Assembly (NCBI GenBank): GCA_023079485.1
Contig: CM041104.1
Coordinates: 2,667,676 to 2,731,675, forward strand
Source of the DNA: Archilochus colubris
Taxonomy: Eukaryota; Chordata; Aves; Apodiformes; Trochilidae
Direction: 5' to 3'
Length of the DNA stretch: 64,000 bases
This document shows positions 25,723 to 38,762 of this stretch, piece by piece. Each line of letters opens with the position of its first letter. Positions within the stretch are counted from its first letter, which is position 1. The notes under the pieces are model-generated. The model was given only the letters and a program-made list of their open reading frames with translations, was not told the origin of the DNA and searched no databases. The position numbers and the translations under genes are program-made.

Positions 25723-28700
25723 CCCCCAAGCACAACTTTTAACTCTGATAAATGATCATGCAACACAAACCAGGCAAACAGCAGGACAAGGCTGTGGTCC
25801 AGTTTCATCCAGTCCATAAGCAGAAATATTTAAGGTTTCCAGCTTATTGCTCCCATCAGATTTAGTCTTGAGTTTTTCTCTGCTCTCCACATGTAGAGCT
25901 CTGAATGAAACCAGCAAAGTTTGGCAAGACCCAAGCAGGGGAGCCTGCGGGCTGTGCCCACTTCTGCTGATGGCTGTCAGCATGGCCATGATGAGCTGGT
26001 GTTCTCCATGTCTCCATTTTCCCATTTATAAAATAAGGGCTATTACACTCCTCTACACACATAGTTTTCTGATTGAGGGATTCTATGGATTTCAGTAATT
26101 TTTGAGCTCTGATGGTTAAACAGCAAAACCACAGGTGAGACATGAAAACAGAACCCTCTGTAAAAGGAGGCAAAGTGTCTGCCAGCTCAGAGAGACAAAA
26201 AAAAAAAAAATTTTTCTATTCCAAGTGAGATAGATTCTGACTTTTAGATATTAGTGCTACCCCAAAGTGTGGATTAACACCCAAGAGCTCTGTTTCAATC
26301 ATCTCTGTATCTCCCAGCACAGTTAAAGCTTCAGCTCCATTTTCTCCTGCCAGCAGCACCTGGGTCCCCTGGCTCACACCCACCCTGCTCCAGCCATGGG
26401 CTCCCCATCCACCTCAGCAATGTTTCCCTGAGCCAGGATCATCTCTGTGTACAGAAGTTTTTGGTATTTCCTCACTGGAATGTCTGAAAAGTTCTACACA
26501 AGATGTGTCTGTGTCTCTGTGTCAGAGCAGTTCACAAAAAGAAAAGACACTGTCATACATCACTTGCATGTTGGGTTCCTGTAAGACAGGAAGAAGTCAG
26601 GACTATTCTCCTTAACTGATTTGAACTGAAAGTTCTCAAGCAAAAGAAATTTTAGGGAATCAGATGCTGAAACTTTCAAGAAGAAAATGGAAATTTCCAA
26701 CTCTGGAGTAGTTTCTAAGTGCACAAGAAACAAGTGGAGAAGAAATACAGAACTCTCCCAGAGCAAGAAGGACGTTGAAAAACCCCACCTGCTCTTCTAG
26801 TTGGTATGCTGAGACTGTATCTTCATTTCTTGTTCCAAGTGTCAAACCATTTCATCACAAAACAAACAAAAGATTCTAATCTAGAAAATAAGATGACTCA
26901 ACCACTAGAAAGCAGCTGTTCTAAATTATTTTAAAATCATCTATTTTAATGACAAGCCACGTCATATAACACTTCTGAATGCTGTAAAAAAGAAACAATA
27001 ACAAATTCAAATGTTTAAAAACCTACTAAGAAAGCAAACAAGAAAATACTCAAAAATATATTCAAGATTTTCACTCTGAAAATACTGAAAATGTTTGTTT
27101 TTATCTCAATGCAGAATAAATGTAAATACAAAGATGAGGCAATTTCCTACACAACTGAAACTCAGTGTTCCTTTAACCAGCTCCTGCACAGCAGGCACCT
27201 GTCATCAGTTGCTCTTCCTTTGGAAGCTGGAATGGTTGTCCAGAGTTTGTGTATGTAAAGTAGAGTTTATACATTGGCTCTCAGGCAGCTTGACAGTTCC
27301 CTCAAAAAAATTGAGGCCAACAGTGCTATGGTTCTAAGCACAGCAAACACAGGTGCAGGCTAAAATACAGCAAACCCAATAAATATACGTTAATAAATTT
27401 TAAATCTTCCTTGGAACTACCTTGACTGAGTTAATGAAATGATTCTTAAGGTGAAGTAAAAATAGCAGTAAATTTGAATTAAGCAGGAAGTCATTAGTCA
27501 GATGGCACAGGAACTCAGGAGGATAAAGAATAGCCACATTGCCACCAGAATAGGAAGGATGAAACACTGAGGACAGGAATGCTTTACTCAGGAGATACAC
27601 ATAGGATTCAAATTCCTGGTACATTGTGCAAAACTTGGCTATGAATCCTAATTCTTTATAAGCTGTAAAACACATCAACAGGACAAGTTCAAGTTTGTAG
27701 GAAACTACAAAACAAGGCTTTATATATTTAGAGTCCAAGTGATCAGTGATACAGCAGTGCTGTGACAGAACATGGAGAATAAAATAAAAATAGATCAGTG
27801 GAAGAGATAGGATAGAAAGTTCACTCCTTAATATTTAAGCAGACATCCAATCTACATCACTGAACTCTCTGTCCCTGTTAACCAGGAGCATCCCCTCTTC
27901 TTCCACCTCTCCTCTCTTTTTAACTCATTTTAAAAGTTCAGAGCATTAACTCCTTGAAATCACTGAGCAAAAACTACACTAAAAACCACAAAGAAGAAGA
28001 TGTAATAGTGCGAGCATAAGCACAGCTCTTCTTTCCTTCACACAGCCCGATTTAACACAATTTTCTAGGGAAACGTGAATGGTTTGCTAACTGTCATCAT
28101 CTGTGACTCTGAAAATTCTATTCCAACTTATAAAACTTTCATCATGAAGGGAAAGACCAGTACCATAGCAGAGGTTTTAACTAAATTAGGAAGCACAAAA
28201 TTATTTTCCACTGCAAATATTCCTTTAGGTGAGAAAAACTAAAGTAATAAGAGAAAATAATAATAATGAAAACACCTTTACCCCTTGTGGATTTTCCCAT
28301 GTCCCACAGGTATGTAGGTCACTGTGCCCACACAAGCAAAAGGAGGCTGTGATACTGGAATACACTACTATACAGCTTCATCAGGCATAGCTTGGATGTG
28401 TCTGTTCAGTTTGAGTATCAGCCATGGACCAGAGCACGAAACTCCACAAAAATTTCCCAAGCTGCTCAAGAAGCTGAATTCACACTCAGTGATTTGCCCC
28501 TAATCCCAGAAGTTGCCCTGGATCCAGTGAGCAGGAGCACCCTGAATCACTGCCCCATACTTAGCAAATTCAGACAGCAACAAAAGTTTGGTAGATTTTA
28601 TTCCATCTTTGCATGGTGGAGAAATGGAAACCTTAGTCATGAGCTTTGTTAAATAAAAATAGCAGTAAGTTTAGTGAAGAACTGGAGGTTAAAAAAACCT

Positions 28701-30336
28701 AAACTGTTGAAAAAACAGCACATATTTAAAGTGTGGTAATTAAAGAGTGAAACAGACCATCTAGTGATGTGATAAATTACCCTCCAGGCTTAGATATTCC
28801 ATTGCAAGGATGTATTATGTCATGATCACGAGGCCCCCAGCTTAATACAAGAACAAATTGTGATAAAGATCTCATCACTTCATTGTAATGGTCCTTCTCA
28901 CCCTCCACTACTAGAATCCTCTGGGAACCCTAGATGGCTGTTCAGATTCTCTTTAATCCTCTTAGATAAATAAATTAACGAGAAAGAATAGGCTGCTCAA
29001 ATGATGGCTGATGTATCCGTTTAGCCTTCCCATGCATTTGATACATCTGAGTAAGCTTTCACACTGACAAATAACTGAGCTGTCAGGATTTCATGTGTTC
29101 ATAACCTTAAAACTGAGGGCAGCAAACTCTAATGTCTCAGGATTGAGAGCTTGCCAGTCAAGGCAAAAAAATATGCTCATATGTTTCCTTCCACAGCAAT
29201 TGATCCCAGTATACATGCCATTTTATCTTATATCTTTTGTCATAGAGAATTAAATCAACCACAGCGAGTGGAATTTTCCTCTCTCCAACCATATTCACCA
29301 TCAAACATTAGGACTTTCAGCTTTCCCTCTGATTTTAGAAATTGCAGCCCGTTTGAATGCAAATGGTAAGTACTGCTATTAAATCAAACACTACTTTGTA
29401 GACACATTATGCAACCTTATATCTATTTTCCATTTTACTGACAGCCTGCATAGCAGTTTGAGGAAGGCATTTGAAACCAATAAATCCATTATCCCCAACA
29501 TTCCCATCAGTGTTTTATGTCCCTCTCTTTATAAAAACACCCCATCCTGCCTCTCCATACCCCTCACACAATACCCAGAACTCAGCCTCTGGGGATGTTT
29601 TGGAGCTGACAGGTAACCACATTATACATATTGGGTTTTTTTTCCTCCTTTTCACTCAGCAATGTCTCAGGACTGAAACAGCCTCTTGCCATGGACAACG
29701 AAGGGGCTGGAACCAGGGAGATCACACGGCCACGATGTGTGACTGTGCCAGGGTCAGAAGCTGGGGCTGCAGGGACCCTCTGACCATTGTTTCTCACTTT
29801 ACTGAGCCAGAAGAAAAGGAAGCTTTTTCCTGACTCATTGCTGGGTTTTGCCTTCACTCCTGTCTTCTGAAACAAGACTTAGAAGAATTTTTTCTCTCCC
29901 TTGGTTCTCATCATATCACACTGCACGCAGGGGCATGAGGGGGGTGGTCTGCCTGCAGAAGGGGCACTGGGAATAAGGATCCCTGGTGGCTGTCACAGGT
30001 GTCACCTCCTCTGGTGCTGCTCAGCAAGCAGATGACAAGGGGGGCAGCCTGCCCACCAGACCAGAACAGCCTCAGAGCTGCAGTCACATCCCACACCAGG
30101 GCTGGGAGAGGAGCCCACAGCCAGGCCTGCCACCAAAACCACTGAAATGGGAAAAAATAAAGTTCCTGGCATCCCAGAAAATGAAATCTGCAGACCAGTC
30201 ACAGCTTTATTGGTTTCCTTTTTTAAAGGGGCCCCTCATCTTGAAAACCACTTCACTGGAGAGTGATTGCTATTAGAGCAGCCTTCCAGTACCCAAAAGG
30301 GCTCCAGAAAAGCTGGGGAGGAACCTTATATAAGGT

Positions 30337-30595
30337 CCTGTAGCCATAGGATAAAGTTGAACGGCTTTAAACTGGAAGAGGTGGGATTTAGGTGAGACAT
30401 TAGGAAGAAATTCACTGTGAGGGTGCTGAGCCCCTGGCCCATGTTGCCCAGAGAAGCTGTGGCTGCAGTGTTCCAGCCCAGGTTGGATGGGGCTTGGTGC
30501 AACCTGGGCTGGTGGGAGGTGTCCCTGCCCATGGCAGGGGGGTTGGAACTAGGTGATCTTTAAGATCTCTTGCAACACAAACCATTCTATGATTC
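30337..30595 (+). mobile_element. CR1 LINE 3' fragment
   Basis: A short, 5'-truncated CR1 remnant in plus orientation. It is recognised by GAAGAAATTC, TTGCCCAGAGAAGCTGTGG, GGTTGGATGGGGCTTGGTGC, TGTCCCTGCCCATGGCAGGG and GGTTGGAACTAGGTGATCTT, ending in ACCATTCTATGATTC. Its 3' sequence differs from the copy at 24690-25722, so it is a different CR1 subfamily. It is diverged and non-coding. Confidence 0.85.
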
Positions 30596-33500
30596 CCCAG
30601 CTACATAATCCTCTCAAATTAGGATGCCCTTTATTTAACCAGAAGACAACCAGGCAGGCTCAGGGGTGAACAAGCTGACTTTCTGGTGTTTATGTCCTAT
30701 TTAGTGTAGCATGAGAGCAGCTCAGAGCCCAGCACTGGTGCATTCACACCCCACCACAAAGCAGAACATCTCCTTCACTGCCAGGCTCTGGTTCTGCCTG
30801 CCAAGCACCTCCAGACCATAGAGAACAGAACTTCCCTCTAGGCTTTCCTATGCCACTTGCTTCCATCTCAGAACAGGGTCAACACAAACTTTCAAGAATG
30901 GATGAGAAAGAAGTTTGTCACAGGCAAAGAGTGATTTTCCAAAGCTGGAAATAATTATGGAACTCCTGAGAGTGCTGAGATGAAGGAGTCAGGTATCAGT
31001 GGAGAGCCCTGGATGTGTCCAAAGAAGCATCACTGTCAGCTGAAACCCAACAGCAAAGAACAGTCACAAATTCTTTGGGACAGAGCCCACACTTCTGTTA
31101 TACAGATTCGTCTGCAGAAAGCTTTGCCTTCTGTTATTAATTTTACATTTAATCTTGGCAAAACTGCAGTTTCAGCAGACTATTTAAGATCTTCCCTTTT
31201 TCTTTCCAAAGGTGAACCATAATTGTTGTTTTGGATAATTTTAAGTAATTTATTCCTCCTGCTATAGAGATACTGCTCCAGCTTCTCAGCCACACGTAAA
31301 CTGGCACAGTCCCCACCTCAGTTCACAACATCCTCCACCTGCTAACACTTGTCACTTCCATTTCTGAGGCTGATCCCAAGCAGTGTGTAACCCATAAACA
31401 TCCAGGACCCTGGGTTTGGGCTGTACACAATTTCAAGTTCCAAGCTGGAAGTGTCAGAGGCGGAGGACTCAGATCCCTGTTTTACATCACAGCATACAAA
31501 TATTTTGTATAACTCACCTCCAACTTCACATTCCAGCACAAGTCTCACTTGAATGTGAAAAGTAAAACAAGAACATAAGGAATCTTCTTTTCCATGTGTA
31601 TTATCAGAGCTGTTTGTTGTCTTGAAGGCAAAGGAGAGAGGCCCAATTCCTGTGTGTTGCCCCTCCGCCTGGTGTGTGCTGGGCTTTTCTACGGCGTGTA
31701 ATATCAGAAACTGCATTGCCCCTGGCTGCTTGAAGTGAGCTCTGCCAGTACAATCAAACCAACCTGATATCTATGGGCAATACAACAAAATAAATCTTCC
31801 TAGATGTAGACTGAGGAGAGCAGAAGTTCCATGTTCTGCTTCCACCCCAACCTGCCCTGACCACACGCTGAGGTGGAGACACACGTGGGGAGCAAGCCTT
31901 TCAATTTCTATCATAAAACAAAACTAAAACATTCACTTCTTTCATCAACTTACTGAAACAGGTTCTCACATGGGAAGCAGAGAAGTTGCCTAAGCAGCTA
32001 ATTCAGATCAGGTAACCCCAGCTTCCACAAAATGAGCAGCTCTGCAGTGGGCAGATGAGAACTAACACAGAAGAAAAAATTGCAATCGTCTGGTCAGATC
32101 ACAGCTTGAACCCCACACCAGGCTATGTGGGAAAGCTTTCAAAAGCCTTGATACTCATAAGGAACAAATATTATAAGAAGCCTGGACACACACCTGAATA
32201 CACAGCAGTAAGATATTCCCACCAGGGAGGAGAATTTCTACTCCACACCAACTGGAAACACCTCAGCCCAGCAAACCACTTGAAGACCCATTTAGCTCCC
32301 TTTACTGCTAAGAGAATTTTAAGTGCATGTCTAACATGCTCATCTCAAAAGCAGAGGATAATGAATCAAGTCCAGAGCTCTGTTCTTACCCTAAGACAAA
32401 CTGTGAGAACTCACAAAAAAATTAAAAACACATCTTCAATGGAAGTATCACAGAGCACTACAGATGAGAACTCGTTTGCTAATCAGCTCTGACACAATCC
32501 AGAAACCAAACATTTGGCCTTTCCTCTTCACACATGCACCCCTAAACCAAACCTTACTTTCATTTGCTGATTTTTCTGGTCCTCCTTTTTTTTCCCCAAA
32601 TCTGTCAGTTTTCAGACCCCTGAAAAGACCTCAAACACCAGAGACTGATGAATAAAATGCAGAAGAGTTGTCATGCTCTGCTAATCATCAAATAATCTGA
32701 TTGCCTGTATTTCACAGGGCTCCTCATAGGCTGAGTTTGCCACAGCCTGCCAGAAAGGCAGAATGCATTACAATGGAAGGCACAACTCTTTTTGGCATTG
32801 TGTGTTAAAACAACTTTGACTGCAGTTTTTACAGCTGTCTCTCTCATGCCATGCTCTCAAGTTGTCCCACTTTTAAATCTTTCTTTCCAGAAAGATTTAA
32901 AAGCAGCTGAACGGAGTAAGCAAAGGATGGAAATAAACTATGCAATTTCCAGAGCCATTTTTCTATTTTTTAAATTAATACCTCCACCCTTCCTGTCTAG
33001 CATAATTCCCCAAAATACAAGCTGGCCAGCTGCACAGATTTTGATAACTGCTGCAAGTCTAATTCAGCCTTTCAAAAGAGAAGGGAAGACAACCCAGCTC
33101 CCCCATTAATGCACACCTGCCATAAATAAGAGGGCCAGAAGTTCTTCCCAAAGCCAGTGTAAAAGCCTTGTTTTTAATGTTCCAAGTAATAGAAAATAAA
33201 GTCACCTTAACTGCTTCAGCCAGCAAAAAAGCCAAGTTGCTTCTGCAATATTCTAGCAGAAAAATGGCTAGTTTTGAAGCAAGGTAACAGACTGAAGAAA
33301 ACAAATTTTTATATGCAAAATATTTGCTTGGAATTTAGTGGTTAAGACCCTGTCTTGCACATTAGTATTTATAGCAAGAGGGAACATGTTTTCCTGAGTT
33401 GCTTTGCTAAGGTAGACGAAGCTGAAGTTCTCATGAATATTATTACCTAGCTCTTCATGTAGCTGTAATCTGAAGAGTTCATCTACTGGCCTGATCTTGC

Positions 33501-34831
33501 TATAACAGCATGATAAAAAGGCAAAGACCCATCTCCTAGTTATGGAAATATAGTAAGGGAGGATGGGCCCTGGTAGGGTTGGTACCACAGCAGGATGATG
33601 CTGGGAATACATCCTCTCCCCTTGATGCAAAGTCTGAAATGGAGGGAGGACCCAAACCAGGAACACCTCTGAGTTGGGTAGTTCATGATCCCCATGCCAG
33701 GGAGAGTGTTAGGAAGCTCTGCAGCTTCAGGAACAAAAAGTAACATCCTCACCTGGCTGGGATGTGACCCCACAGCTGCAAGATGTGGATGTGAAGCAGC
33801 CAGGAGAGCTCCAGCATGGGTGGGCTGACCAGGCAAGGCCACAGAATCATCCTGGGGAGGGGACAGGGACATGCCATCCCCTGCCATGGCAGCATAAATC
33901 CTGTCTCCCAGTACTGCAGAAGGTGACCCTGTGGGTTAAACAGCCCACCACTCCTCAGTCCCAGAAATCTTCTCTGACAATCTTTCTACATTTCAACTCT
34001 ATACATCTCGGATCACCTAAACCTTAAAGGATTTGTCCTCTGTTTTGATGTGAAAAAGTTATTCAATTCCCCTAAAGCCACAAACTCCTAATCATCACAC
34101 AACATCCTCTTTCTCCCCACCCCTGCTGGAAAGTTCGTGCTCCCTTTGTCACTCAGGGGCATATGACTTTACACTCTGATTTTGCTTTCCACCCTAATCA
34201 AGACATTTCATCAGAAAGAACAAATTCTGTGCCTGATATATCAAGGCCTTTAAAGAGACTTCACAGTGTTTACACCCAGAGGGCTTTCATTTGTGCACAG
34301 ACTGTTTACGACTTCTGCTGAATAAAGTCACTGTTACTGGTTTCCTCTTGAATAAATCCTGGGCCTGATTTCCTAATGTCCTGGGGAGAGTCCAAAGTCA
34401 GGAAAGAGCTGGAAATCCTCCATCACCTTGGAAAAACAACATTCCTTGTTCCTTAGGACACAACTGCTTTATAGCAAATAACTGGGATACAGCTTTTGTA
34501 GATACATTAGTTACTATATGAATAAAAACCTCTTATTATTGCAGAAGAGGTCATTTCCAATCAGGCTTGCTGCAATAAGTTTTCTGGGTCATTCACCTGA
34601 GCTGTATTTTCACAAAAGCCAGAGCCTGTAAAATGTATGGCATAGAAAGCAAGTTAAAATTCCTACTATAAAATACCATTAAAACATTTCAATTGTTTTT
34701 TAAAGTGACTTCCCACACAAAGGTATCTCAGCTATCCATTAGCTGAAAGCGAGATACGTCTCATTGAGCAACTAAATACTCTTTGCAGAGAGCAAAAAAA
34801 CCAGTCAGTAGCCTAAATGGAGAAAATACAT

Positions 34832-35355
34832 TCACAGAATCACAGAATCACAGAATCGTGTGTCTAGGGGTTGGAAGGGACCTCGAAAGATCATCTAGTC
34901 CAACCCCCCTTGCCAGAGCAGGGCCACCTAGAGTACATCACATAGGAACGTGTCCAGACGGGTTTTGAATGTCTCCAGTGAAGGAGACTCCACGACCCCC
35001 CTGGGCAGCCTGTTCCAGGGCTCTGTCACCCTTACAGTAAAAAATTTTTCCGGATATTCAACTTGAACCTCCTGTGCTCCAATTTACACCCATTACCCCT
35101 TGTCCTATCACTGGTCACCACTGAGAAGAGCCTAACTCCATCTCCCTGACACTCACCCCTTACATATTTGAAAACATTGATGAGGTCACCCCTCAGTCTC
35201 CTTTTCTCCAAACTAAAGAGACCCAGCTCCCTCAGCCTTTCCTCATAAGGGAGATGTTCCACTCCCTTAATCATCTTAGTAGCTCTGCGCTGGACTCTTT
35301 CAAGCACTTCCCTGTCCTTCTTGAACTGAGGGGCCCAGAACTGGACAAAGTCCAA
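34832..35355 (-). mobile_element. CR1 LINE, 5'-truncated, minus orientation
   Basis: This copy lies in minus orientation. Its 3' end is a TCACAGAATCACAGAATC array at 34832-34856, followed by GGTTGGAAGGGACCTCGAAA and the usual CR1 3' region. In translation on the minus strand, 35355-35032 gives an uninterrupted stretch resembling the end of the CR1 reverse-transcriptase ORF, including [40 protein letters not shown] and NIRKNF. Its 5' boundary near 35355 is where similarity to CR1 fades. It is a different subfamily from the copy at 24690-25722. Confidence 0.9.
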
Positions 35356-35699
35356 AGCTGAAGCAATGTTTCTTCCCAGCTCCTCCTAGTGCTGCAGTAG
35401 CACTGGGGACATCACTCACCCTGTGCCCAGGACACTGGGAAGAACTGGCCAGATAGGCTTGCTCAGAGGATAAGGCCCAGACAACAAGTGCTCACTAAAA
35501 AAAAATTGTGGAAAAAAATTGTCCCATGACCCCCCCTTCTCTACATGGTGTTCTGTTTGCAACTGCTTTCCCTGGGCAGGAACTTTTCTGCACAAGATAA
35601 TCAACAGAAAAACCATCACACAATGCCCCAATACTTCTCTTTTTCCCCTAGACATCACCCTGGCTCTCCTGAGAGCTGTTTTCTCACTCACCCATTCCC

Positions 35700-35738
35700 A
35701 AGGAACCAACCCAAGAAACCAACCCAAGGAACCAACCT
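35700..35738. repeat. 13-bp tandem repeat, three copies
   Basis: The unit AAGGAACCAACCC is repeated three times with one mismatch in copy 2 and one in copy 3. It lies about 340 bases right of the CR1 copy at 34832-35355. Confidence 0.85.
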
Positions 35739-37576
35739 GGGTGTACTCTGAAGCTTGGTGTAATCTCCATTCCTGGCTCTTCCTGGTGACAGGAAGAAAC
35801 TTGAGCAGAGTGAATGCCAAAGCTGTTTGCTTTCACAGACACTGAAATCTTGCTTTCTTCAAACCTAACTGCTAAGCAAAAGAGAGGGATGGGTGTTCAA
35901 CCAGGCAAGTCTGGGAAATTCATCAGTAAAGGCACCTGAAGAAGGGGCCAATCCATTTTGTTTGCAAAAAGGACAAACTAAAGCCAGCTTTAGTTTAGCT
36001 TAAACCCTTCTCTCCATGTTACATTGGTTTTTATTCAATTTGAGAACACAAGGGCATTCACTCAAACACTGACCAGCACAGAAATAACCAGATTATGTGC
36101 ACTACAGTATATTTTACATTGTAAGGGTTTCTTTTTACTCCTCTGTATTACTTTGTTTTCTAAAGGCACATTGAGGATACCACATGAAAGTGAACTGTTA
36201 AGACCTCTAGGTACCTCTCTTCTATTTCTGTGGTCCTGTAATCAACTTCCAGTTCACACAAAACCAACTTCTATTGCTTTTTAAAAATATTTTGTAAAAC
36301 TCCTGCTGAACTTGCTGAACTCCAGTACATATGCCTGCTTTTGAGTACCAGAAAAGAAACTACAGTGAAAAAAAGCCACACTTTTGTTGCCTTTTTTAAT
36401 GGTCTGCTAGAGTTTTCTTTTACTTCATCTGTAGGAATATAGTCACCCAGAAATTGCAATCACTGGATAACCCATTAGATTGGATCAATCTCCTTCTCTT
36501 TATTCTAGGCACTAGCAGTGATATTCTGAGCAGTCTTCACTCCACCCCTGTGTTTCATCACCACATTTCTCTTGATGCTCCAAAGATTCTTTGGATTGGT
36601 TTAGGTTGCATTAAAAGGCATCCTAGTTAAGAGAGCCTCACAAGAAAAATTTTAAATTGTCTAATTTGTTGTTCCAGTTCCCCCTTTAGGATAATCCAGC
36701 TCTGCTGCTTCTCTGCCTTTCACTAATGAGCTGTAAAATCAGCACCAAGCTTTCAGCTGAGTCTGACTGGCTCCATCCCTGCTTAATAAATAAGCCAAAT
36801 CTCTACAAAAACTGAACATCAGCACTTTGGTTCCCCCTGTTAGATCCCTCCACCTTGGCAAGGACCTTTCCTGCTCTCCATGAGCACCAGTGGGAATGTG
36901 CCTTAGGTCTGTCCTATTTGGTGCAGTTGTCTCCCTCCCCTTCTCACCCCCAAAACCTGGAATATTTTGCAGGAGCAGAGGTGGAAGAATTCAACTTGGC
37001 TTCTTGCTGGTGCTGTCACATAGTGCCAGGAAAAGCCATGTCACCAACACCACTGCTGTGTCCCTGGCTGGACAGGGAGCTGGAGGGGGTGGCAGAGCAG
37101 CAGCACCTCACTGAGCAACCAGAGGAAGCCTGGAGGTTTTCATTTCTGATGGCGAGGAGGTAAATGAGGTTAATTGCCACAGATGGAGACTTAAAACTTG
37201 GCATGCTGGAAATCCGAGAATAAAAGTAAACTTGAAAGGCTCAGGCACTTTTCAAAATGTACTTCATTAGGTTTCAATTATACAGGGAGATTAGAGGTCT
37301 GTGATAACAAGAAACAGTATTTTCTCTGATGAAGATGAAAATATTTTCGCCCTCTTTACAGCTTTTCTTTCAGCTCTCTCTCCCACACTGTCCCATATTT
37401 CCAAACACTCCAACCCTCAGCCATGCCTCCCACGCTGCAAGATAACTGCAGAAGGGCAAGGGGAGCAAGAAACCCCTCAGGCTCTGAATCCAACCTTTTG
37501 CAACATCAGGAAAGTACGTAAAGAGGCTTAGTCACAGTGATTCATACAGCAGATTGCTCTAATTCCACCCTCTCCT

Positions 37577-37595
37577 CCATCCATCCATCCATCCA
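37577..37595. repeat. (CATC)n microsatellite
   Basis: Between four and five perfect CATC units. Confidence 0.85.
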
Positions 37596-37680
37596 GAGTA
37601 CACTTTCCAAATCCTAACATCTTGTTTTATTTCTCTCTCTGGATGCCTGGCACTCTGCAGGCTATTTTAGAATTAACTAC

Positions 37681-37704
37681 AAAAAAAAAAAAAAAAAAAA
37701 AAAA
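37681..37704. repeat. 24-base poly-A run
   Basis: An uninterrupted run of 24 A. No adjacent processed-gene sequence is recognisable upstream, so I read it as a simple repeat rather than a retrocopy tail. Confidence 0.85.
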
Positions 37705-38747
37705 GCCAGCCAGGATAGCTGTGTTTGCACACACAGGAAAAGATAAAAAATCAGGGGCAGGAAGTAGTCCAGAGGTTTCTAGAACTGAAAAATAAGTAGA
37801 GTATGTACATGTTCCTGTAGGAGTCACAAAAAAAAAGGCTTCAAAAATCTAAATGACAACATCAGACAAGGTATGGCTGTTTGTGGTCAAGTTTCAGCTG
37901 CTGTAACCTCAACACAAAAGCTCTTTATTAATGTAGGCCTGTATTTTCTGGTAGTCTGAAGTGATTAATGGCTTCAGCCCCAAAGCTTATAGTGATTCAG
38001 CCTCAAAAAAGCATAAAAATAATTGTTTGTTATTGGACCTATCAAACCCGTGAACACTATTTTGTGCCAGGTTCTTCTAGCCCAATTTCAAGATTTTCCA
38101 GACCACTTATGTGAGTCCTCCAAACCAAGCATGTCAGCTGAAAGGTGGCAAAAGGTCTGAAAAGAGAATTACAGAAACATTATGTTTAGACATACATAAA
38201 AGGTAAGGAAAACACCTTCAGGTGGCTGCTGCCTAAACTTAACCAGAAATAAAAAAAAAAGAAGGAAAAGGATCCTAACACTGGAATTTCGAGCTTGCTA
38301 CAAAGTGTAATTTAAATAGACTTTTCAGCTGTTCCTGGACTTACTGGAATATTAGTGCCTTTTACCAACAAGCATTCAGACTCTGAATAGCAATAATGAG
38401 AATATAAATTTGAATGTGGCTCAGCCCAGGCTCCTAAGTATAAAACGTGAGTAGGAGAGCATCAAAATGTGGCAAAATTGGAGTGTAGACACCTGGTTCT
38501 GAAAAGTCTGCAAAAACCTGAGTTTATACTGCTTCTCCTTGTTCCTTATTAAAATAATTTGGAGGCTTGAAAGTGAGACAGATTCATGAATTCACTAGAG
38601 AGCTGGAGAGAGTCATCAGACAGTAATGGAAAGGCAGATTTTTTTATTGATTCAAATTAAGGGTAATTTATTGAAAAAAAGCACCACGATTTGCATGAAA
38701 GACGTTGCCTAAAGACACAGCAGTCTAAGTGTGTTTTGATATATTTT

Positions 38748-38762
38748 ACACACACACACACA
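38748..38762. repeat. (CA)n microsatellite
   Basis: A short perfect AC/CA run of about seven units. Confidence 0.85.

Noticed and set aside
32055..32492. 145-codon plus-strand open frame in the 35 kb intron
   Set aside because: It has no recognisable domain, low-complexity basic composition and no splice context. Frames of this size are expected by chance in 64 kb of six frames.
37681..37704. Poly-A run as the tail of a processed pseudogene
   Set aside because: No coding or UTR-like sequence with a recognisable source lies upstream, and no flanking duplication is visible.
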